This document shows positions 1 to 5,999 of a DNA stretch of 6,679 nucleotides, piece after piece. Both the position numbers and the translations under genes were made by a program. The stretch lies in contig JAGGTT010000004.1 in assembly GCA_021163565.1 (NCBI GenBank), positions 1 through 6,679 of the forward strand, written 5' to 3'. Within the stretch, counting starts at the first letter, position 1, and each line of letters begins with the position of its first letter. This DNA comes from Candidatus Tharpella sp. Lineage in GTDB: Bacteria > Desulfobacterota > Anaeroferrophillalia > Anaeroferrophillales > Tharpellaceae. The notes under the pieces were generated by a model. The model saw nothing but the letters and a program-made list of their open reading frames with translations. It had not been told where the DNA came from and did no database searches.

Positions 1-491
1 ATCTCTTTTAAGGAGAGTACCCGCTGTTTCATATAGTCGATCAGGCGGCCCGGAGTGGCGACGACCACATCGGTCATCTGGCGCAACAGGGCAGTGCGTT
101 GTTTTTCGTAGTCAACCCCGCCGTAGATGGCTTGAAATCTGATGCCGGAGGGTTTTGCCAGAATACTGGCTTCTTTCTCGATCTGGACTACCAGCTCCCG
201 GGTCGGGGCCAGAATCAGGGCTCGGGGTCTTGAGGTGTCGTCGTCATGCTGGTTCTGGGCTTTTTCCGGTTTGGTTCTAACCAGGTGGGTCAGCAGGGTA
301 ATGAGGAAGGTTGCGGTTTTACCGGTTCCGGTCTGGGACTGAGCAGCGATATCATCGCCCTTAAGCGCCTGGGGGAGTACCTCTTTTTGAACCGGGGTAC
401 AGAATTCGTAACCGGCAGCGGTGACTCCCTCTAAAACTTCAATCGGAATATCAAGTTGGGTAAAACGGGTGTCGCTGAAGACTTGTTGCAC
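1..491 (-). CDS. DEAD-box ATP-dependent RNA helicase, N-terminal part (RhlB/RhlE-like), cut by window edge
   Basis: This is the first RecA-like domain of a DEAD-box RNA helicase, an ATP-driven enzyme that unwinds short RNA duplexes in RNA decay or ribosome assembly. Reading leftward from a GTG at 491-489, the 163 visible codons contain the Q motif (F10 and TPVQ with Q35), motif I AQSQTGTGKT (residues 50-59, K58), motif Ia APTRELVVQI (95-104), the GG pair (124-125) and motif Ib ATPGRLID (145-152). The DEAD box itself would lie just beyond position 1. The GTG is chosen because it is the only usual start codon between the in-frame stop at 542-540 and the Q motif, and an AAGGA sits at 507-503, about 11 bases upstream. 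The RPRALILAPTREL stretch and the GRLIDYMKQ ending resemble RhlB, but the C-terminal half needed to name the subfamily is missing. The family is certain; the subgroup is not. Confidence 0.93.
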   Translation of the reverse strand, partial: MQQVFSDTRFTQLDIPIEVLEGVTAAGYEFCTPVQKEVLPQALKGDDIAAQSQTGTGKTATFLITLLTHLVRTKPEKAQNQHDDDTSRPRALILAPTRELVVQIEKEASILAKPSGIRFQAIYGGVDYEKQRTALLRQMTDVVVATPGRLIDYMKQRVLSLKE

Positions 492-618
492 GTTGTTGTT
501 TGTCCTTAAGTATGGTCGATGCCGGATTGATCTAAGCGGTCATCAGTTGTCAGATTGAAAGTAAATGTCCCGGTCTTTCCGGGGAGGTTTGAGCTGTGCC
601 GGGGCCGCATAAGCCCCC

Positions 619-631
619 GACGCGGCGCGTC
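619..631. promoter_or_regulatory. 13-bp GC-rich palindrome at the predicted start site (possible operator or leader hairpin)
   Basis: GACGCG and CGCGTC flank a single central G, giving a perfect inverted repeat. It abuts the proposed -10 box of the helicase promoter, where a repressor could block initiation. It could equally fold at the 5' end of the transcript and stabilise it. No known operator is recognised. Confidence 0.3.
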
Positions 632-659
632 TAATAGCAGATAACACAAATAAATTCAA
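631..659 (-). promoter_or_regulatory. Candidate sigma70 promoter for the helicase gene
   Basis: On the minus strand, TTGAAT (659-654) and TATTAG (636-631) are separated by exactly 17 bases. Each box matches four of six consensus positions. The site lies just past the mobA stop and faces the helicase, so the helicase may have its own promoter separate from mobBA. This is inferred from sequence match only. Confidence 0.35.
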
Positions 660-676
660 ACTTTTAATTTATTTGT
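646..676. repeat. 11-bp perfect inverted repeat across the mobA stop codon
   Basis: ACAAATAAATT (646-656) and AATTTATTTGT (666-676) are exact reverse complements around a 9-base spacer. The right arm covers the last codons and stop of mobA, and the left arm overlaps the proposed -35 box of the helicase promoter. It is AT-only apart from one pair and lacks a T tract, so it would be a weak terminator. It could help end mobBA transcription or be a protein site, or it may be chance in AT-rich DNA. Confidence 0.4.
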
Positions 677-1272
677 CTATAGAGGGCGAGGGCTTTCTCC
701 AGGTCATCGGGGGAGTTGATATTGAGAAAGATGTGTTTGTGGTAGATTTCCGGGAAATCGAGGCAGTTGATAACCTTAACCCGGATCTTCGGGAAAAAAC
801 TTCTGATCTTGAAATTGTTCTTCTGCAGCTGTCTATCAATTGCAGTCAGGCAACTTTTACTGTAGAGGGCGGCCAGAGGCTGCATCCCGTCCGGTGATCT
901 CGGGATGACAACATCAAATCCGGCACGTTCCTGCCAGAGTTTGGCCAGAGCCTTGATGGTTATGAAAGGCATGTCGGTGGCGACGATTAGAAGGTTGGGG
1001 TTGCGGGCGGCGAGCAGACAGCTGTAAAGGGCTCCCAGAGGGCCCTGACCCTCAACCCGGTCGGGTACCACCCGGCAGCCGGGATAGTTGTTGATACTAT
1101 TGCTGCTGATCAGTTTTTCATCACAGATCGGATCCAGGATTTTCAGGGTGCGTTCCAGCAGAGTTTGCCGACCAAACTGGAGTTTGGTTTTGTCACGGCC
1201 GCTCAATCTTCCGGCCCGGCCCCCGGCCAGTACTACTCCGCTTAACGGCGGTTTTGCGGGTTTTCGGTTCAT
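664..1272 (-). CDS. mobA: Molybdenum cofactor guanylyltransferase MobA
   Basis: MobA transfers GMP from GTP to molybdenum-molybdopterin, giving the guanine dinucleotide cofactor (MGD) used by enzymes such as formate dehydrogenases and nitrate reductases. It is cytosolic. The 202-residue length is normal for the family. Visible motifs are the nucleotide-binding loop LAGG(R)AGRLSGRDKTKL (residues 15-31, with D27 and K28), PDRVEGQGPLGALYS (70-84) and ATDMPF (98-103), whose D100 is the expected Mg-binding aspartate. A later GMQPLAALY segment matches the family's HPLxALY. The usual arginine-methionine-glycine-glycine part of the loop reads RLSG here, a mild departure. The ATG overlaps the mobB stop as ATGA and has no clear Shine-Dalgarno sequence of its own, so translation is probably coupled to mobB. 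The fold could in principle suit the cytidylyltransferase MocA, but the mobB partner favours MobA. Confidence 0.9.
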   Translation of the reverse strand: MNRKPAKPPLSGVVLAGGRAGRLSGRDKTKLQFGRQTLLERTLKILDPICDEKLISSNSINNYPGCRVVPDRVEGQGPLGALYSCLLAARNPNLLIVATDMPFITIKALAKLWQERAGFDVVIPRSPDGMQPLAALYSKSCLTAIDRQLQKNNFKIRSFFPKIRVKVINCLDFPEIYHKHIFLNINSPDDLEKALALYRQIN

Positions 1273-1790
1273 CTTGATTCGGGAAGCTTGAAATGACTGA
1301 GGATAAATCGGCAGAGTTCAGTGATTTCATCCGGCCGGAAAAGGGGAACATCAAGATCCTGGGCGAGATCACTGACTACCGCAATCAAGTTAGGATCATG
1401 GTGATCGTTGTTACGGCTGATCAGCGGCAGTTCCAGCTCCCGGCGCTGGACTTCGATCTTGGGCATTGGGGTCTGCTTGAAGCCTTCAACCAGGATCAGA
1501 TCGAGATCATTTAAGTAGGAATCAGCCAGCTTTTCGATGGGAGTCTGCTCCTCGGTTTGCTCAATAAGTGCCGTCTGTCGCGGCCCGGTAATGATTGTCT
1601 TGCGGGCTCCGGCCGCAGTGAAACGCTGGCTGTCTTTGCCCTGATGGTCGATAGTAAAAGTACGATGGTGGTGTTTGACTGCGCCAAGGTTAAGGCCTGA
1701 GGTGTTCAGGGATTTAATAACTTTAGTCAGCAGGGTGGTTTTGCCGCTGTTGCTATGGCCGATGAAGCCGAGTATAGGTATGCTGGTCAT
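1269..1790 (-). CDS. mobB: Molybdopterin-guanine dinucleotide biosynthesis adaptor MobB (GTP-binding)
   Basis: MobB is a small P-loop GTP-binding protein that assists MobA in forming MGD; it is helpful but not essential in E. coli. The 173 residues begin with ILGFIGHSNSGKTTLL, a Walker A motif at residues 11-19 with K17. They continue with KHHHRTFTIDHQGKDSQRFTAAGA (39-62), the family's His/Asp and GKDS-R-AGA region, then DLILVEGFK (97-105), typical of the MobB C-terminal half. Length matches the family. The ATG follows a modest purine stretch (AAAGAG) on the minus strand. It is the first gene of a leftward mobB-mobA pair with a 4-base overlap. The short length shows it is not fused to MoeA or MobA as in some bacteria. 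Homologues are certain; the physiological need is inferred. Confidence 0.93.
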   Translation of the reverse strand: MTSIPILGFIGHSNSGKTTLLTKVIKSLNTSGLNLGAVKHHHRTFTIDHQGKDSQRFTAAGARKTIITGPRQTALIEQTEEQTPIEKLADSYLNDLDLILVEGFKQTPMPKIEVQRRELELPLISRNNDHHDPNLIAVVSDLAQDLDVPLFRPDEITELCRFILSHFKLPESR

Positions 1791-1951
1791 GATCTCTTTT
1801 TAAATACTGATGTTGGCAGCCGGTTGCGGCTATTAACGTTAGGTTGACAGTTATTCGGTTAGCGTGTTACTCCATCTTGAATTCCGTTGCAATTTAGTTT
1901 GTCTCGGGGAAAAAAGCAATGTTTCAAAATCATCAGACTGACTTTTAGTAA
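1791..1951. promoter_or_regulatory. Divergent intergenic region between mobB and the sensor kinase
   Basis: These 161 bases must drive mobBA leftward and the kinase-regulator pair rightward. On the plus strand a perfect -35 box TTGACA lies at 1844-1849, but no good -10 box follows at the right distance. On the minus strand TTGCAA (1892-1887) and TAACAC (1869-1864) are 17 bases apart, a weak match. GTTA recurs at 1838, 1850, 1858 and 1866, the last three exactly 8 bases apart. A GCCG/CGGC mini-hairpin is at 1819-1830. No coding sequence is seen. Confidence 0.4.
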
Positions 1952-4096
1952 ATGAAACTGCGTCTTATCTTTTTAGTTTTATCCCTGCTGGTCTTTCTTT
2001 CGGCGGCGACCGGAAGTTATCTCTATTATGCCTCCTTGAAAAGTGCCGCTTTTACCGAAGCTGAGCATCATGCAATCACCCGGATAGAGATTATCCAAAA
2101 AAATCTTTCGAGTTATCTGTCCGAGAATGTAAAGCCAGTAAGAACTTTGGCCGGTATGCGGCAGTTGATTGACTTTCTGGAGAGCCAGGATTCTAAAATG
2201 GTCGCTCCCGACCCCGAAAAACAAATCGAATATCAGCAGCGTACGGAGTTGTTGCTGGATCACTTCAACACGGCTCTAGGTTCTGATGTCTGTTATCTGA
2301 TGGACTTAAACGGTGTCACTCTGGCATCCAGCAACCGCCGGGCCAAAGATAGTTTTGTTGGTAAGAAATTTGCTTTCCGACCCTATTTTCAAGAGGCGGC
2401 TAAAGGTTCTCCCGCTTCTTATTTGGCCTTAGGTTCGACCTCCGGTCGCCGGGGAGTCTACTGTAGCTATCCAGTCATGACAAAAACTGATGCCCGGGTA
2501 CTCGGGGTTGCGGTAATCAAAGCCTCACTCGAACAGATTGAGAAAAAACTTGGTCAGAGCCGGGATGAGATTGTCGTGGTTACCGATCCGCACGGCCTGA
2601 TTTTTATCGCCAACCGGAAACCGTGGCTCTTTAAGTTGCTTTGGCAAACTTCGGGAATAGAGCAGCATGATCTTGTCCGCTCCCGGCAATTCGGCACCGG
2701 ACCCTGGGCTGGGGTCGGTCTGGTCGCTGAAGGAGATCATTACGCGGTTGATGAGAGTGGTCGCAAATATCTGGTCAACCGGTTAGAAATTGACGGTTTC
2801 CCGAATTGGCATGTGATTCATCTGCGGAGCCTTGAAGCCATCTACAAGGTAGTTTTTGATCCTTTAGTCCGGGTTACCGTGCCGACCGTGGTAACCCTCT
2901 GTATTCTGGTGGGGCTGGCGGTCTTTTTTCTCTACCGTAATGCCAGTGTCGAGATTGTGCAGCGGAAAAAGGCCGAGCAGGCTTTACGCGAGAGTGAAAA
3001 GCGTTATCGATCGATCTATCACAATACTCCGGCGATGCTGCATTCGATCAACGCTGCCGGTTTTCTGATAAGTGTCAGTGATAACTGGCTCGAAGCCTTG
3101 GGCTATGAACGCGCCGAGGTGGTGGGTCGGCCGCTTTTCGATTTTCTGACTTCGGAGTCACGCGATTATGCTGTCAAAGAAGTGTTCCCGGATTTTTTTC
3201 GAGTTGGTTTCTGTAAGGATATCCCCTATCGGCTGGTACGCAAGGATGGTAGCATCATGGATGTTCTGCTCTCGGCGATTGGTGATCGTGACCGGGAGGG
3301 AACTATTGTTCGTTCACTTGCGGTTTCGATCGATATAAGTGACCGAAAATTAGCTGAAGCAGCACTCAAACAGGCCCAGGAGAAACTTAATCTCTACACG
3401 CGGGATCTTGAACGGCAGGTAAAAAAGCGGACGGTTGAATTGCAGCGGCTCTCGGGAAGTATTCTGGCCGATCAGGAGAGAGAACGAGCTGCAATTGCCC
3501 GCGGTCTTCATGATGAACTCGGCCAGGTGCTGACGGCCTTACGTCTGGAGGCAGTCTGGCTTGAAGGCCGGTTGCGGTCGGTGGACGGTAAAGCCGCAGA
3601 ACGGGCGGCAATGATGACTTCTTTAATTGATGATACGATTGATGAAGTGCGGAGTATCGCATTACGTCTGCGCCCGGGAATTTTAGATGATTTAGGTCTG
3701 GTTGAAGCTCTGGAGTGGTATACGGCAGATTTCGAACGTCGTACCGGGATTGCGTGTACTTGTAATGTTGAGGGTGAAGTCCCGGAGCTTAATGACCGGC
3801 TGGCAACTGCAGCTTATAGAATATCGCAGGAGGCTTTAACCAATGTTGCCCGGCATTCACAGGCCGACCAGGTGAAAATCTTCCTGGTTGTTGATGCGAC
3901 TCAGTTGCGGATGGTTATTACGGATGACGGTTGTGGTTTTGTTGCAGATGTGGCGATGGAAACTGGTGGCCTGGGGATTACCGGTATGCGGGAACGTGCT
4001 ATCCTGATCGGTGGATCATTTGAAATTGTTTCTGAACCTGGCCGGGGTACCCGGATCAGCTTCCAGGTAAAGGTCGGGGAGGAAGAGGGTGTATGA
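1952..4096 (+). CDS. Membrane sensor histidine kinase: DctB-like double-Cache, PAS and NarL-type (HisKA_3) kinase core
   Basis: This 714-residue inner-membrane kinase probably senses an organic acid outside the cell and phosphorylates the regulator that follows. A membrane helix (about 5-26) is followed by a periplasmic region to about 305. That region carries CYLMDLNGVTLASSN (114-128), SFVGKKFAFRPYF (134-146) and YLALGSTSGRRGVY (157-170), the signature seen in DctB-type dicarboxylate sensors. A second helix spans about 308-328. A PAS domain (about 350-464) and a short coiled coil lead to the HisKA_3 box RGLHDELGQVLT with phosphate-accepting H520. Next come the X-region LRPGILDDLGLVEALEWY, the N box (E627, N631) and the ATP-lid glycines DDGCGF (658-663) and GGLGITGM (672-679). 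The kinase core is thus NarL/DegS-like rather than the NtrB-like core of true DctB. A TAA directly precedes the ATG, so the start cannot lie further upstream; no clear Shine-Dalgarno is present. The ligand is inferred. Confidence 0.92.
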   Translation: MKLRLIFLVLSLLVFLSAATGSYLYYASLKSAAFTEAEHHAITRIEIIQKNLSSYLSENVKPVRTLAGMRQLIDFLESQDSKMVAPDPEKQIEYQQRTELLLDHFNTALGSDVCYLMDLNGVTLASSNRRAKDSFVGKKFAFRPYFQEAAKGSPASYLALGSTSGRRGVYCSYPVMTKTDARVLGVAVIKASLEQIEKKLGQSRDEIVVVTDPHGLIFIANRKPWLFKLLWQTSGIEQHDLVRSRQFGTGPWAGVGLVAEGDHYAVDESGRKYLVNRLEIDGFPNWHVIHLRSLEAIYKVVFDPLVRVTVPTVVTLCILVGLAVFFLYRNASVEIVQRKKAEQALRESEKRYRSIYHNTPAMLHSINAAGFLISVSDNWLEALGYERAEVVGRPLFDFLTSESRDYAVKEVFPDFFRVGFCKDIPYRLVRKDGSIMDVLLSAIGDRDREGTIVRSLAVSIDISDRKLAEAALKQAQEKLNLYTRDLERQVKKRTVELQRLSGSILADQERERAAIARGLHDELGQVLTALRLEAVWLEGRLRSVDGKAAERAAMMTSLIDDTIDEVRSIALRLRPGILDDLGLVEALEWYTADFERRTGIACTCNVEGEVPELNDRLATAAYRISQEALTNVARHSQADQVKIFLVVDATQLRMVITDDGCGFVADVAMETGGLGITGMRERAILIGGSFEIVSEPGRGTRISFQVKVGEEEGV

Positions 4097-4731
4097 TAAA
4101 AGTTTTATTGGCCGATGATCATGCGATTGTCCGGGCCGGTCTGGTGCGGATTGTTGAAGAGAGCGGTGATATCGAAGTTGTGGCGGAAGCCAGTGATGGT
4201 CGTGAGGCCTTGCGTCTGGCTTTTGAATCACCGGTTGATGTTGCGATAATCGATATTTCCATGCCGGGTTTAGACGGTCTTGAGGTGGCAGCGCAGCTTC
4301 TGACGGCTTATCCGGACTTGCCGATTATTATCCTGACCATGCATGAAGAGGAGCAGTATGTAATTCGGGCGGTGGAGGTTGGGGTTATGGGTTATGTTAC
4401 AAAACGTTCGGCCCCGGAACAGCTGCTTGCGGCGATTCGAAAGGTCTACGGCGGGGCTCGATATCTAAGTGATGAAGCGGTTGAAATGCTGGCTTTACGT
4501 CTGGCCAAAGGGGTTTCGGGGAAGTCTCCTCTCGACTCACTTTCAACTCGGGAACTCCAGGTGTTGCGTCAGCTGGCTTCGGGACAGACTAACCGTGAAA
4601 TCGCCGAAAACTACAATATCAGCATTAAAACTGTCGATACCTATCGTTTCCGGCTCTTGAAAAAACTTAATCTGCGAAACAATGCTGAACTTTCCCGATT
4701 TGCCATTCAAAACCACCTTATTGAACCTTGA
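4093..4731 (+). CDS. NarL/LuxR-family response regulator, partner of the upstream kinase
   Basis: This 212-residue cytosolic transcription factor has a receiver domain (1 to about 120) and a LuxR-type helix-turn-helix (about 147-212). The receiver shows the acidic pair D8/D9, the phosphorylated D54 in IIDISMP, T82 in ILTMH, Y101 and K104, so all key residues are intact. The DNA-binding part begins LSTRELQVLRQLASGQTNREIAENYNIS and has recognition-helix residues around IKTVDTYRFRLLKKL. The start ATG overlaps the kinase stop as ATGA, a strong sign of translational coupling and a dedicated pair. The following genes encode a TRAP transporter, the most likely target. Family members usually bind short inverted repeats as dimers, and a candidate lies ahead of dctP (4845-4861). 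The pairing is near certain; the target promoter is inferred. Confidence 0.95.
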   Translation: MIKVLLADDHAIVRAGLVRIVEESGDIEVVAEASDGREALRLAFESPVDVAIIDISMPGLDGLEVAAQLLTAYPDLPIIILTMHEEEQYVIRAVEVGVMGYVTKRSAPEQLLAAIRKVYGGARYLSDEAVEMLALRLAKGVSGKSPLDSLSTRELQVLRQLASGQTNREIAENYNISIKTVDTYRFRLLKKLNLRNNAELSRFAIQNHLIEP

Positions 4732-4747
4732 AATGATTTTGTAAGAA

Positions 4748-4773
4748 AATTTCTGACACAGCTTTCAGAAATT
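4748..4773. repeat. 9-bp perfect inverted repeat after the response regulator gene
   Basis: AATTTCTGA (4748-4756) and TCAGAAATT (4765-4773) pair perfectly around an 8-base loop, 16 bases past the regulator stop. No T tract follows directly, so it is a poor intrinsic terminator. It may protect the 3' end of the mRNA or be a protein-binding site. Confidence 0.45.
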
Positions 4774-4775
4774 AT

Positions 4776-4794
4776 CGACTTGCTTTTCGGGTCG
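4776..4794 (+). terminator. Possible weak terminator for the kinase-regulator operon
   Basis: CGACTT (4776-4781) can pair with GGGTCG (4789-4794) using two G-U pairs and a 7-base loop, followed by TTTATATATT. The stem is short and the T run is broken by A residues. Termination would be partial at best, so some read-through into dctP is possible. Confidence 0.25.
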
Positions 4795-4844
4795 TTTATA
4801 TATTAAAAACAACTTATTAGTAGAAGCTGATTTTTTCATTATTT

Positions 4845-4861
4845 TCTGTTATGGTAACAGA
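4845..4861. promoter_or_regulatory. 17-bp palindrome upstream of dctP, candidate regulator binding site
   Basis: TCTGTTA (4845-4851) and TAACAGA (4855-4861) are exact inverted copies around TGG. The site ends 44 bases before the dctP ATG, within reach of a promoter. Dyads with 7-base half-sites are typical of dimeric NarL/LuxR-type regulators, and one is encoded just upstream. The link is inferred from position and symmetry. Confidence 0.4.
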
Positions 4862-4905
4862 GATCGGTCAAACTTAATCATGTAAGCTAAAAGAGGAGAA
4901 AAGAG

Positions 4906-5901
4906 ATGAAAAGATGCAGATTATTGGTGCTAAGCTTGGTTATCGCGGTTATCTCGATGGGCTTTGCGACCATCGCGGCTGCGGGTCCGATTGTAATCAA
5001 ATTTTCGCATGTAGTTGCGGAAAACACCCCTAAGGGTCAGATGGCCAATAAGTTTAAAGAACTTATTGAAAAACGGTTGCCCGGTAAAGTTGAAGTTGAG
5101 GTCTTTCCTAATTCTCAGCTTTTTGGTGACAATAAAGTCCTTGAAGCGATGCTCTTAGGTGATGTTCATCTGGCGGCTCCTTCTCTCTCTAAATTTAAAA
5201 AGTATACTAAAGTTTTGCAGCTCTTTGATCTGCCTTTCCTGTTCAAGGATATGGCGGCAGTTTCTACTTTTCAGGATGGCCCTTACGGCCAGAAAATGTT
5301 GATGTCTTTAGAGAGTAAAGGCCTTATTGGTTTAGGTTATCTGCATAATGGTCTTAAACAGTTGTCAGCCAGCTCACCTTTGCGGGTTCCAGCTGATGCG
5401 AAAAAGAAAAAATTTCGTATTATGAGTTCTGATGTTCTGGCGGCCCAGTTTGAAGCGGTTGGTGCTATGCCGTTGAAAAAGCCTTTTTCCGAAGTTTTCA
5501 CCCTTTTGCAGACCAAGGCGATTGATGGTCAGGAGAATACCTGGTCCAATATCTACTCCAAGAAATTTTTTGAAGTTCAACCTTATATCACTGAGTCTAA
5601 TCATGGTTTGCTTGACTATATGGTTGTCACCTCGGCTGAATTCTGGAAGGGGTTGCCGGCAGAGCTGCGAACTGAGATCAAGAAGGCGCTAGACGAAGCG
5701 ATTGTTTTTGGTAATATGGTTGCAGCGCAGAAGTCGGTTGATGATCGCCAGAAAATTATCGATTCCAAACGTTCCAAAGTACTGGTGCTTACTGATGCCG
5801 AACGTCTGCTCTGGGTCGAGAAAATGAAACCGGTCTGGGAAAAATTTGAAGACCAGATTGGTAAAGATTATCTTGCCGCCGCAATTGCCGCCGGCAAGTA
5901 G
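4906..5901 (+). CDS. dctP: TRAP transporter periplasmic substrate-binding protein DctP
   Basis: DctP captures a carboxylate in the periplasm and hands it to the DctQM membrane complex, which imports it using a sodium gradient. The 331-residue length is normal. A signal peptide covers about residues 1-26 (KRCR, a hydrophobic core, then IAAA before G27). The mature protein starts IVIKFSHVVAENTPKGQMANKF, the usual first strand and helix. KFRIMSS contains R171 at the position of the conserved arginine that binds the substrate carboxylate. DGQENTWSNIYSKKFFEVQPYITESNH (from 207) is the family signature loop. An ideal ribosome site (AGGAG, 7-base spacing) predicts high expression. A strong terminator follows, separating it from dctQ. 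The DctB-like sensor next door suggests a C4-dicarboxylate such as succinate, fumarate or malate. DctP paralogues also bind other organic acids, so the exact ligand is open. Confidence 0.95.
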   Translation: MKRCRLLVLSLVIAVISMGFATIAAAGPIVIKFSHVVAENTPKGQMANKFKELIEKRLPGKVEVEVFPNSQLFGDNKVLEAMLLGDVHLAAPSLSKFKKYTKVLQLFDLPFLFKDMAAVSTFQDGPYGQKMLMSLESKGLIGLGYLHNGLKQLSASSPLRVPADAKKKKFRIMSSDVLAAQFEAVGAMPLKKPFSEVFTLLQTKAIDGQENTWSNIYSKKFFEVQPYITESNHGLLDYMVVTSAEFWKGLPAELRTEIKKALDEAIVFGNMVAAQKSVDDRQKIIDSKRSKVLVLTDAERLLWVEKMKPVWEKFEDQIGKDYLAAAIAAGK

Positions 5902-5919
5902 AGTTTTTTAGACCGATTT

Positions 5920-5954
5920 CACGGGCCTTGAATATTCGAAGGCCCGTGTTTTTT
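5920..5954 (+). terminator. Intrinsic terminator between dctP and dctQ
   Basis: CACGGGCCTT (5920-5929) and AAGGCCCGTG (5939-5948) form a perfect 10-bp stem with a 9-base loop, followed at once by six T residues (5949-5954). It is a textbook rho-independent terminator on the plus strand, 19 bases past the dctP stop. Because dctQ has no obvious promoter of its own in the 45 bases left, it probably acts as an attenuator: most transcripts stop after dctP and a minority continue into dctQM. Confidence 0.9.
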
Positions 5955-5999
5955 GCTGTTTTACCAGGTTTTATTATCCCGGGTTTGAGGTTTTAGCCT

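Larger units (their letters stand above)
492..663 (-). other. Intergenic leader between mobA and the helicase gene, rich in palindromes
   Basis: No gene is visible in these 172 bases. Read leftward, they run from the mobA stop to the helicase GTG. They contain a candidate promoter (631-659), a 13-bp palindrome touching its -10 box (619-631), and two further GC-rich hairpins: GGGGC/GCCCC at 601-617 with a 7-base loop, and CCCGG/CCGGG at 569-583 with a 5-base loop. If the promoter is right, the helicase mRNA would have a leader of about 130 bases carrying these hairpins. Neither hairpin is followed by a T run, so they do not look like plain terminators. Confidence 0.5.
4732..4905 (+). promoter_or_regulatory. 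Regulatory interval between the response regulator and dctP
   Basis: This 174-base AT-rich gap holds no gene. In order it contains a 9-bp inverted repeat (4748-4773), a weak hairpin followed by TTTATATATT (4776-4794), an AT-rich stretch, a 17-bp palindrome (4845-4861) and a strong ribosome binding site, AGGAG at 4894-4898, seven bases before the dctP ATG. No convincing -35/-10 pair with 16-18 spacing was found, and no GG-N10-GC sigma54 element. That fits an activator-dependent promoter. Confidence 0.5.

Noticed and set aside
142..434. Two overlapping plus-strand open frames
   Set aside because: They lie opposite the helicase reading frame, whose DEAD-box motifs are clear; their products match nothing recognisable.
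569..617. Intrinsic terminators for mobBA at the GC-rich hairpins
   Set aside because: Stems are only 5 bp and neither is followed by a T run on the minus strand, so they are listed as leader structures instead.
1293..1514. Plus-strand open frame inside mobB
   Set aside because: It is the reverse-strand shadow of the MobB C-terminal half; MobB has intact motifs and family length.
3387..3662. Minus-strand open frame inside the sensor kinase gene
   Set aside because: It is antisense to the conserved HisKA_3 region and has a low-complexity, Pro/Arg-rich product, typical of a shadow frame.
4732..4905. Sigma54 promoter ahead of dctP, as expected for DctB/DctD systems
   Set aside because: I checked each GG in the gap and none has GC ten bases later, and the encoded regulator has no AAA+ domain.
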